This document shows, piece after piece, positions 57,541 through 64,000 of a stretch of DNA of 64,000 bases (positions are counted from its first letter, which is position 1; each line of letters starts with the position of its first letter). The notes beneath the pieces are model-generated. The model had not been told where the DNA came from and made no database searches. It saw only the letters and a list, made by a program, of their open reading frames with translations. The position numbers were made by a program, and so were the translations under genes. Source of the stretch: Paenibacillus peoriae KCTC 3763. Lineage in GTDB: Bacteria; Bacillota; Bacilli; Paenibacillales; Paenibacillaceae. The stretch lies in assembly GCF_000236805.1 (NCBI RefSeq), contig NZ_AGFX01000018.1, positions 372,001 to 436,000 on the forward strand, read 5' to 3'.

Positions 57541-57626
57541 ATGATATTGGATACATAATCCTTTGCAGGCTGGTACATCCTACATTTCATATACCTGTTC
57601 GGTTTATTCGTAGAGGGGGAATAACG

Positions 57627-59252
57627 ATGAAGAAAGGACGCTTTCCCAAGTTGCCGAGATTACCGTGGAGCCGGCGCACGATTCCGGCTGCAGATCGCAA
57701 GGCACGAAATTACGATGCTCTTAAAGGACTGCCTGAACCGCCCTGGCTGGAACAGCCGCTGCGGAGCAATTTGGAAGACAATTTGACTGCATTGCGTGAT
57801 ATTTTCAAGGATTGCTCTGATATCGTTTACCGGGAGCTGATGATTTCCCCTGAACGCAAAGGGATGTTGGCTTATATAGAAGGCACGGTGAAATCGGAGG
57901 ATTTGCAGGATCATATCCTGCGGCCTTTCATTTTGGGCATGATGCTCAAGGACCCCGAAGTCAACGGCACATTGGACCCGCTGGATGAAACACGGATTTC
58001 CATGTCCCAGACCAAAACGATGGACCAATGGAAAATGGTATCGACGGCAATACTGGACGGCAATGCGGCCTTGCTGGTAGACGGTACGCCTCGTGCGTAT
58101 ATTTTCAGCGCCAAGGGAGGCGTCCGTCGCGGAGTGGAGGAGCCCCAGACCGAAGCGGTTATTCGCGGGCCGCGTGAAGGATTTACCGAGACCCTTCGTG
58201 TCAATACGGCCTTGCTGCGATTCAAGCTGAAGACCTCCAAGCTCAAGATGCACAGCATGATCATCGGGACAGAAACCCAAACGGGCGTCGTCCTTGCCTA
58301 CATTGAGGGAATCATCGATCCGAAGCTGGTGGAGGATGTGAAAAAAAGGCTCAGCGATATCAAAATTGATGGTGTGCTGGATACGGGATATATTGAGGAA
58401 CTGATTGAGGACCACCCGTTTTCCCCGTTTCCGGAAATGGAATATACAGAACGTCCGGATACGGTTACCGCGCAATTGCTGGAAGGACGTTTTGCCATTT
58501 TTGTAGACGGTACGCCCTTTGCCCTGATTGGGCCAGTCACGATGTGGCAGATGATGCAAGCGAGCGAAGACTATTACGAGCGTTTTTTCATTAGTAATGT
58601 AGTACGCTGGATTCGGTTTCTTTTTCTCATATTAGCCCTCTTTTTGCCCGCGTTATATGTAGCAGTAACAACCTATCATCAGGATATGCTGCCGACGACG
58701 CTCATTTTGAGTATTGCGGCGGCGCGTGAACCGATCCCTTTCCCCGCCCTGGTGGAAGCGTTGATGATGGAGATTTCCTTTGAGGCACTACGGGAAGCAG
58801 GGATTCGCCTCCCCAAAACGGTAGGTCAGGCGGTCAGTATCCTCGGAGCGCTCGTTATTGGACAGGCAGCAGTACAAGCAGGAATCGTATCGGCCCCTAT
58901 CGTTATTGTTGTGTCCCTCACGGGGATTGCTTCGTTTACGATACCGCGTTTTAACTTTGCCATTACGATTCGCCTGTTACGTTTCCCGATTATGCTGATG
59001 GCAGGTGTGTTTGGGCTGTTTGGGATTATTATTGCGACCACACTGATCGCTACACATTTAACCAAGCTAACATCGTTTGGCGTACCCTATATGAGTGGAT
59101 ACAGTCCATATAACCATAACGATCAAAAGGACATTGTTGTACGTGCACCTTGGTGGAAAATGATCAAACGTCCTTCCTGGATTGGCAATGACAACGACAA
59201 ACGAGAAAAAGAAGAGATGAATGGAACACCCGCAACTGAGGAGGGATGGTGA
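57627..59252 (+). CDS. Spore germinant receptor subunit A (GerA family)
   Basis: The 541-residue product has a large N-terminal cytoplasmic domain (NLTALRDIFKDCSDIVYREL, DGNAALLVDGTPRAYIFSAK, LLEGRFAIFVDGTPFALIGP) and about five membrane helices near the end (WIRFLFLILALFLPALYVAV, AAREPIPFPALVEALMMEIS). This is the GerAA/GerKA pattern of inner spore-membrane germinant receptors. ATG 57627 follows AGAGGGGG; an in-frame start at 57519 lies in a hairpin region. It heads a four-gene operon A-C-small-B. The germinant cannot be predicted. Confidence 0.93.
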   Translation: MKKGRFPKLPRLPWSRRTIPAADRKARNYDALKGLPEPPWLEQPLRSNLEDNLTALRDIFKDCSDIVYRELMISPERKGMLAYIEGTVKSEDLQDHILRPFILGMMLKDPEVNGTLDPLDETRISMSQTKTMDQWKMVSTAILDGNAALLVDGTPRAYIFSAKGGVRRGVEEPQTEAVIRGPREGFTETLRVNTALLRFKLKTSKLKMHSMIIGTETQTGVVLAYIEGIIDPKLVEDVKKRLSDIKIDGVLDTGYIEELIEDHPFSPFPEMEYTERPDTVTAQLLEGRFAIFVDGTPFALIGPVTMWQMMQASEDYYERFFISNVVRWIRFLFLILALFLPALYVAVTTYHQDMLPTTLILSIAAAREPIPFPALVEALMMEISFEALREAGIRLPKTVGQAVSILGALVIGQAAVQAGIVSAPIVIVVSLTGIASFTIPRFNFAITIRLLRFPIMLMAGVFGLFGIIIATTLIATHLTKLTSFGVPYMSGYSPYNHNDQKDIVVRAPWWKMIKRPSWIGNDNDKREKEEMNGTPATEEGW

Positions 59253-60475
59253 TGAAGCCCAAAGACTCCAATACGGGGAAAATACGTAAAGCGGCAATGC
59301 TGAGCTGCCTGCTGCTTTGTTCCGTTCTCTTGGGCGGATGCTGGGACCGGCGTGAAGTGAACGATGTGGCCTTTGTAATGGGTACCGGGCTGGATAAGGA
59401 AGGGGATCAATACCGTGTTACGATGCAAATTGCTCTTCCCGGACAGCTCGGATCTTCGGGAAGCACAGGAGGAGGTGGAGGAGGTACAAAAGGAACCAAA
59501 TCCTATTACCTGGTGTCCAAGGTAGGCCCGAGCTTTCGGGGAGCAAGCGCCGAGGAACAGCGGGCAGTTTCACGAACGCTGAATTTCTCCCATCGCCGGG
59601 TGCTGTTGTTTGGAGAGGCACTGGCACGGGAAGGGATCAGCAAAATGATGGACGTATTGGCGCGTATTCCGCAGAACCGTCTGTCTTCTTTGATTGTCAT
59701 AACGAAGGGAGCATCCTTGGATGTGCTTCAGGCGGACGCCCCGATCGAGCAATATCCGGCCGAGATGGTGCGTGAGCTCAACTTTTCATATATGAAAAAC
59801 CCCCGCTCTATCAAGCTGCTGATGAATTCAATCCTGATGGACGGCATGGACCCGGTCGTGCCGGTGATGTCCCTGGTGAAAAATGGCCCTGCTACTATAA
59901 AAGACAAGAAGACGAATATCCAGGTGGATGGGTTGGCTGTGTTTCACAAAGACAAATTGACCGGAATGATCGATAACCATCTGAGTCGGTTTTTGCTGCT
60001 GGGTATGGGACAGGCCAAGGACACGGAAATATTCATTCCCCCCCCTAAAGGCTCTGGTTATCTGTCTGTGCACCTCATCGAAAATAGTGTGCAAATCAAG
60101 CCTTATATTCGAGGAAATGATATTCGAATGACCGTTCAATTGAGCTGCAACGGGAATGTAAGGGAGAATGAGACAACCTTCGATATATCTAATGGAGAAA
60201 ATGTGAAATGGCTCGAGCATCAGGTAGCTCAGGAAATCAAGAAGGAACTGGGTGAGGCTGTCCGGCTTATTCAGCAAAAGTATCATTCAGACGTACTTGG
60301 TTTGGGAAGGGCTATTATTATGAGCCGTCCGGATGAATGGATACGGATTAAATCTCAATGGGAGCAGCTGTACCCCAAGGTGGAGGTCGTCATAGACCCG
60401 ATTGTGCATATAGAGAATATCGGTACGGTCACCAAACCATTCGGGATCGAAAAGGAGCAAATCCAAAATGAATAA
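59252..60475 (+). CDS. Spore germinant receptor lipoprotein subunit C (Ger(x)C family)
   Basis: The 407-residue lipoprotein has a signal ending SVLLGGC and the typical GGCWDRREVNDVAFVMGTGL start, then LVSKVGPSFRGASAEEQRAV and ALGEAVRLIQQKYHSDVLGL-type C-terminal helices. GerC subunits sit on the outer face of the inner spore membrane and are lipidated by Lgt. The ATG at 59252 overlaps the gerA stop (TGATG) and has GGAGGG six bases upstream. It is followed by a small membrane gene. Confidence 0.93.
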   Translation: MKPKDSNTGKIRKAAMLSCLLLCSVLLGGCWDRREVNDVAFVMGTGLDKEGDQYRVTMQIALPGQLGSSGSTGGGGGGTKGTKSYYLVSKVGPSFRGASAEEQRAVSRTLNFSHRRVLLFGEALAREGISKMMDVLARIPQNRLSSLIVITKGASLDVLQADAPIEQYPAEMVRELNFSYMKNPRSIKLLMNSILMDGMDPVVPVMSLVKNGPATIKDKKTNIQVDGLAVFHKDKLTGMIDNHLSRFLLLGMGQAKDTEIFIPPPKGSGYLSVHLIENSVQIKPYIRGNDIRMTVQLSCNGNVRENETTFDISNGENVKWLEHQVAQEIKKELGEAVRLIQQKYHSDVLGLGRAIIMSRPDEWIRIKSQWEQLYPKVEVVIDPIVHIENIGTVTKPFGIEKEQIQNE

Positions 60476-60692
60476 AGTATTTCTGTTCCCCTTAGTGCTG
60501 GCTATGCTGTTCATGTATCTAATTGACCGCAAAAGTCTGAATTCGGCACCTGCTGTCAATCGCTGGATTTCACGTGTGTTGTATGTCATGAGCATCGGTA
60601 TCTGGATTTACGGAACCTCGACAAAGAGTTCCGTTTATGTGGCTACATGGCTGAGCCGTTTCATTGATATGTGGCTCCCTCCTGCATTGTAA
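60468..60692 (+). CDS. Small two-helix membrane protein in the ger operon (GerD/2TM-type accessory)
   Basis: The 74-residue product (MNKVFLFPLVLAMLFMYLID...) has two membrane segments, FLFPLVLAMLFMYLI and SRVLYVMSIGIWIYG. Its start overlaps the gerC end by eight bases, so it is coupled. Some Bacillus and Clostridium ger operons carry a small two-helix D subunit that tunes receptor activity; by size and place this may be one, but sequence identity was not checked. Confidence 0.65.
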   Translation: MNKVFLFPLVLAMLFMYLIDRKSLNSAPAVNRWISRVLYVMSIGIWIYGTSTKSSVYVATWLSRFIDMWLPPAL

Positions 60693-60731
60693 CAAATAAG
60701 GGTGCCTGTGGAAAAAGGAGGATGTACCTGC

Positions 60732-61880
60732 ATGAAGCAGTTCACAACCAGACAAATCGTGTTGCTTAGTGTGTTAATGGAGGTGAGTATTACCCTGGTG
60801 CATGCTCCGACGCAGGCGGCAGATTACGCGCGGCAGCATGCCTACTGGACCTGCGCGATGGCCGCTATCGTGATATGCTTTCCGATCTGGGCGATGTTGA
60901 AGCTGAAGCGGCGATTTCCAAATCAGGATCTGCTGCAGTCCATCGTCAGCTCTTACCCCGTGCTGGGGCGCATGCTGCTTGCGATGTATCTTATTTTATT
61001 TCTGATCCTTTTCGCCAGGGATTTGAGGATTATTACGGATCTGGTGGAGGTGGTCCTTCTGCCGATGACTCCGATTGTCGTCATATCGCTTATTATGCTG
61101 TTGACCTTGGTGTTTATGGCTAAAGGAGGAATCAGAACCATTATAGGTATGGTGGAATTTACTGTACCTGCGTTGATTATGACACTGTTGAGCATGCCGC
61201 TTTTCTTCGGACATGCTTTAGATTTTTCAGCCATGAGGCCGTTTTCACACCCGGATATAGGTGGAATAGTCAAAGGCAGCTGGCGTATGCTTGGTTATAT
61301 GGCAGACCTCATGATATTGCCCTTTATCATTTCGGGACGGAGCTACAATGGACGTAGCGTGTGGCTTGGACATTTAGTTGGAACCTTTTTTATGATTATG
61401 ATCGTGATGCTGGAGGAGTTGGTTATTGGTGTTCCTATCTTGACACGGCTGTTTTATCCAACGTATGAACTGGCGCGTCAGTTGCAGCTAACGGACTTTC
61501 TGGATCGGTTCGACTTGTTCGTGGCTGCAATGACCGTACCGACCTTGCTTACGAAAATCGGGGTCGATTTGTATGTCATCAGTTTGACGGTTAAGCGCAT
61601 GTTTGCCCATACTTCGGGGAGTCTGATGGTCTGGCCTATGGGCTTGCTGGGTTACGTCTGCTCCTTTATGCTGTTCTCTAACATCGTCCAAATTTATAAT
61701 TTCAGCCGGGAATGGACCTTGGTGATGATTGTTTTCTTTGTTGTCATGCCCTTTGTGCTATGGCTGCTGCTTCGGCCCAAGTCTGAAGAAGACAGCGATG
61801 ACTACAAGCCATCATCTGGAGAGGGTACAGGCCGGCAGGAAGACCAGCAAGAAAGCCGGGAGGCAAGCAGGATAAGCTAG
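60732..61880 (+). CDS. Spore germinant receptor permease subunit B (GerB family)
   Basis: The 382-residue product has ten membrane helices of the APC-type fold, beginning TTRQIVLLSVLMEVSITLVH, with VVLLPMTPIVVISLIMLLTL and SGRSYNGRSVWLGHLVGTFF. GerB subunits bind the germinant. ATG 60732 has GGAGG ten bases upstream; an in-frame start at 60702 overlaps that site. A hydrophilic tail (EGTGRQEDQQESREASRIS) ends the protein. The B gene is last, after the small gene, an order different from gerAA-AB-AC of B. subtilis. Confidence 0.93.
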   Translation: MKQFTTRQIVLLSVLMEVSITLVHAPTQAADYARQHAYWTCAMAAIVICFPIWAMLKLKRRFPNQDLLQSIVSSYPVLGRMLLAMYLILFLILFARDLRIITDLVEVVLLPMTPIVVISLIMLLTLVFMAKGGIRTIIGMVEFTVPALIMTLLSMPLFFGHALDFSAMRPFSHPDIGGIVKGSWRMLGYMADLMILPFIISGRSYNGRSVWLGHLVGTFFMIMIVMLEELVIGVPILTRLFYPTYELARQLQLTDFLDRFDLFVAAMTVPTLLTKIGVDLYVISLTVKRMFAHTSGSLMVWPMGLLGYVCSFMLFSNIVQIYNFSREWTLVMIVFFVVMPFVLWLLLRPKSEEDSDDYKPSSGEGTGRQEDQQESREASRIS

Positions 61881-61988
61881 TTTATAAGTTTACTATATTC
61901 ATTGGAAAAGTAATTTTTATTTGTCTTTCAGCCCTCTAATTGTATACTTGGTAGAAAGGAATATGACTTCTACAAGGGAGGGAACAGG

Positions 61989-62840
61989 ATGGCACAACGC
62001 ATGGCAGGCAAGAGAGTCGCCCTTGCCGGTCCCCGTAAAGCAGATGAGATGGCATTGCTGGTTGCAAAAATGGGGGGAGAGCCAGCGCAGCGTCCGGCCC
62101 AGGGCACGGTTTTTCTGGATGATATTGAGTTGCGCAACGCGGTGGTATCGTGGGTGAAGCAGCCGCCGGACTGGAATATTTTTACGACAGGTATGGGGCT
62201 GGACGCGTTGTTTGATATGGCAGAGGATATGGGCGTGGCAGAGCAGATTATGGAACTGCTGCATTCCTCGAGAATTGCGGCGCGTGGCTACAAGACGGTC
62301 AATGAACTCAAAAAGCGGGGCTTCACGCCGGATGTACGAGACGAGGATGGAAGCTTGACCGGGTTGACGCGGGCTTTTGCCCCGTATGATCTGAAGGGGA
62401 AGGAAGTGCTGCTGCAGTTGCACGGCGATCCGGCCCCGCGGTTGGTGAAGTGGCTGGACGAGCAGGGGGCTGTGACTCGGCAGGTGCTTCCTTATAAGCA
62501 TATTCCACCCGAAGAAGCGAACTTGCAAGCATTGCTGGCGGATGTCTTGAATCGCAATGTGGATGCAGTTACGTTTACCAGTGGCCCGCAAATCCGCTTT
62601 TTGTGTCAATATGCCAGAGCACAGAACCGTATGGACGATTTGCTGGAGGCTTTCCGTCAGGATGTCATTGCCGTGTCGGTAGGCAAAGTGACCGCACAAT
62701 CCATGCTGGAGGAAGGAATTGAACGGATCGTGTTTCCGGTAGAAGAGCGTATGGGCGCGATGATGGTCGAACTGGGAAAATATTTTGAGCATAGCACTTC
62801 GGCGCATGGCTTCGGTCTGGAAGTTGTGAATGGGCACTGA
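61989..62840 (+). CDS. HEM4-domain protein (uroporphyrinogen-III synthase-like)
   Basis: The 283-residue product fits the HEM4 two-lobe fold: GKRVALAGPRKADEMALLVA, FTTGMGLDALFDMAEDMG, VLLQLHGDPAPRLVKWLDEQ, VDAVTFTSGPQIRFL and AVSVGKVTAQSMLEEGIERI. HemD closes the tetrapyrrole ring for heme, siroheme and B12. It stands alone here rather than in hemAXCDBL, so it may be a second copy for siroheme/B12 or a regulator of that fold. GGGAGGG precedes the ATG. A cobalamin riboswitch follows at 63621, which may point to B12-related genes beyond the window. Confidence 0.82.
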   Translation: MAQRMAGKRVALAGPRKADEMALLVAKMGGEPAQRPAQGTVFLDDIELRNAVVSWVKQPPDWNIFTTGMGLDALFDMAEDMGVAEQIMELLHSSRIAARGYKTVNELKKRGFTPDVRDEDGSLTGLTRAFAPYDLKGKEVLLQLHGDPAPRLVKWLDEQGAVTRQVLPYKHIPPEEANLQALLADVLNRNVDAVTFTSGPQIRFLCQYARAQNRMDDLLEAFRQDVIAVSVGKVTAQSMLEEGIERIVFPVEERMGAMMVELGKYFEHSTSAHGFGLEVVNGH

Positions 62841-62861
62841 CATGTGATCAAGCGTAAAATC

Positions 62862-62897
62862 AAGATAAGGGTCTACGAGGCCTTTATCTTTTTTTGT
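62862..62897 (+). terminator. Terminator of the HEM4 gene
   Basis: AAGATAAGG / CCTTTATCTT stem with one mismatch, followed by TTTTTTT. Confidence 0.85.
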
Positions 62898-62997
62898 TGA
62901 ACATGCAGCGTCAGTATTTTTTGTTATAGCGAAAATATTTATCTCATATAATGAATACGTTTTCGATGCATGTTACTAGGACAGGAGCTGAGCGTTT

Positions 62998-63552
62998 ATG
63001 AATTCTATTTGTGTATTTGCCGGGTCCAGGCCTGGACATTCATCGGTATATCTTGGGGCGGCAGGCAAGCTGGGAGAAGCCATGTCCCGACATCATGTCC
63101 GCCTGGTCTATGGAGGCTCCAGCAGGGGGCTGATGGGCGAGGTGGCAAATGGCATGCTGGCGGGCGGTGGTCAGGTCACCGGCATCATGCCAACTCTGTT
63201 ATTTGATGCGGAAATTATTCATCGAGGGGTTACCGAATTTATTGAGGTTGCCAATATGCATGAACGCAAAGCGGCGATGAGCGACATGGCCGATGCGTTT
63301 ATTGCCCTTCCGGGTGGTCTGGGGACCTTCGAGGAACTGTTCGAGGTGCTGTGCTGGGCGCAAATCGGCATTCATCGCAAGCCCATCGGCCTGCTGAATG
63401 TGAACGGATATTTTGACCCGTTGGTGGAAATGGTGCGTCATAGTGTGCAGGAGGGTTTTACCGGGGCTGAGCATCCATCACTGCTGAGCATCTCTGCGGA
63501 CCCGGATGAATTGCTGCATATGCTAAAAAGTAAGGCGGAGAACTTGAAATAA
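62998..63552 (+). CDS. LOG-family Rossmann-fold protein (cytokinin riboside 5'-phosphate phosphoribohydrolase type)
   Basis: The 184-residue product has the LOG signature: SICVFAGSRPGHSSVYLGAA, LVYGGSSRGLMGEVANGML, and the catalytic ALPGGLGTFEELFEVLCWAQ. LOG proteins (TIGR00730) split AMP-type nucleotides into base and ribose phosphate, in plants releasing active cytokinin. For a Paenibacillus-type rhizosphere organism a role in cytokinin or purine metabolism is possible. AGGAG lies 11 bases before the ATG. Monocistronic. Confidence 0.92.
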   Translation: MNSICVFAGSRPGHSSVYLGAAGKLGEAMSRHHVRLVYGGSSRGLMGEVANGMLAGGGQVTGIMPTLLFDAEIIHRGVTEFIEVANMHERKAAMSDMADAFIALPGGLGTFEELFEVLCWAQIGIHRKPIGLLNVNGYFDPLVEMVRHSVQEGFTGAEHPSLLSISADPDELLHMLKSKAENLK

Positions 63553-63620
63553 AGCGTTTTTCGTGCTTGCACAACTGATTGAGACAAGGTTATGATAAGA
63601 CCCATAATCAAATAGCGGAC

Positions 63621-63785
63621 AGACAAGGTGCCTTTGTGATTAAGCAAAGGGTAACAGGGAATCGGGTGCAAATCCCGAGCGGTCCCGCCACTGTAAGGAA
63701 GAGGATTTTTTCAGGTTGTCACTCGCGAAAAACGGGGAAGACGAAAAGATCTATTGATGCCAAGCCAGGAGACCTACCTTGATCT
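63621..63785 (+). promoter_or_regulatory. Cobalamin riboswitch
   Basis: The B12 aptamer core is clear: ATCGGGTGCAAATCCCGAGC, then GGTCCCGCCACTGTAA, and the B12 box GCCAAGCCAGGAGACCTACC near 63760-63779. CAAGGT (63624-63629) can pair with ACCTTG (63776-63781) to close the aptamer. It controls a gene beyond the right edge, probably for B12 or cobalt uptake or synthesis. Confidence 0.95.
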
Positions 63786-64000
63786 GCATGCACCGATAAC
63801 CTTCGCGGAGAGGATGGGTGTACGAAATCAGGAACCAGACACACGTTGTTTTTCCATGTTGGTTGCAGCTTTACGTGGACATGAATGTTCAGAAGTGTTT
63901 GAAGCGTAAACAGACGGATGGAAAACAACGGCAGGATAGAGGGAGACAAAAAATGTCTGCCTGCACCTGTTTGTCTGGTGAGAAGATGCGTACATAGGAA
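63786..64000 (+). promoter_or_regulatory. Riboswitch expression-platform region, end of window
   Basis: GTTGTTTTTCCAT (63845-63857) can pair with ATGGAAAACAAC (63918-63929), a possible antiterminator or terminator arm of the B12 switch. GAGGGAGAC before an ATG at 63953 starts only a 14-codon frame, perhaps a leader peptide. The regulated gene is outside the window. Confidence 0.4.

Noticed and set aside
57541-57626. Forespore sigma-G promoter for the ger operon
   Set aside because: CATA-like strings occur but no -35/-10 pair with proper spacing could be defended.
41220-57627. cas genes serving the CRISPR array
   Set aside because: All genes around the array have other assignments; no Cas1, Cas2, Cas3, Cas5, Cas7 or Cas8 motifs were found.

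Overview
The window looks like the chromosome of a Gram-positive endospore former of the Paenibacillus (P. polymyxa-like) type. The evidence is a Spo0E-type phosphatase, a complete gerA/gerC/gerB germinant-receptor operon, many TTG and GTG starts behind strong AGGAGG-type ribosome sites, bacterial nitric oxide synthase, PerR, AbrB-type regulators and Bacillus-style intrinsic terminators. No rRNA or tRNA gene was found.

Layout. 0-2.4 kb: end of a MarR regulator, a pentapeptide-repeat protein, a Spo0E-like protein and a nucleoside hydrolase. 2.6-16.2 kb: a toxin island built on two VgrG/gp27-gp5-like spike proteins and a PAAR-like (DUF4280) protein. One spike carries a C-terminal NlpC/P60 peptidase. 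A stand-alone GH73 glucosaminidase without signal peptide repeats the linker module of that spike. Four lipoproteins sit beside the two wall hydrolases as candidate immunity proteins. No sheath, tube or baseplate gene is present. 16.2-19.4 kb: a second toxin module, a lipase with a C-terminal helical (LXG/WXG-like) region and a small WXG100-like partner, resembling reverse-domain type VII secreted lipases such as S. aureus TslA; two paralogous small lipoprotein/membrane proteins lie divergently. 20.2-26.8 kb: a purine-salvage operon (PotABCD-type ABC transporter, nucleoside hydrolase, adenine deaminase). 26.9-28.9 kb: Dps behind a PerR-like operator, then nitric oxide synthase. 29-38 kb: two paralogous AbrB-zinc-HTH regulators, an SDR, a PadR regulator with a decayed DUF4097 gene, metE under a cobalamin riboswitch, and anaerobic ribonucleotide reductase nrdDG with FNR-like and NrdR-like sites. 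38-46.4 kb: a large GH3 glycosidase with a cre-like site, an Rrf2 regulator, a GGDEF protein, perR overlapping a winged-helix response-regulator-like gene, and a BlaI/M56/DoxX group with matching palindromic operators. 46.5-51.8 kb: chemotaxis receptor, EamA transporter divergent from a LysR gene, pirin.

51.8-57.4 kb is accessory and decayed. A type I-C-like CRISPR array (seven repeats) has no cas genes nearby. Between its seventh repeat and an identical eighth repeat lies 2,473 bp of phage-like DNA, with no ordinary spacer on either side. An agrB gene is cut at the left repeat and a holin gene at the right one; an acyltransferase and a frameshifted endolysin lie between. Next come two divergent genes, each broken or recoded at the same A7-T-A4 string, a lipoprotein, a NucB-like remnant and a tiny signal-peptide-like ORF.

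57.6-64 kb: the germination operon, a HEM4-domain protein, a LOG-family phosphoribohydrolase, and a cobalamin riboswitch whose target gene is beyond the right edge.

The strongest candidates for undescribed biology are the sheath-less spike/toxin island with its shared loading-like module, the type VII lipase module, and the phage fragment occupying a spacer position in the CRISPR array.
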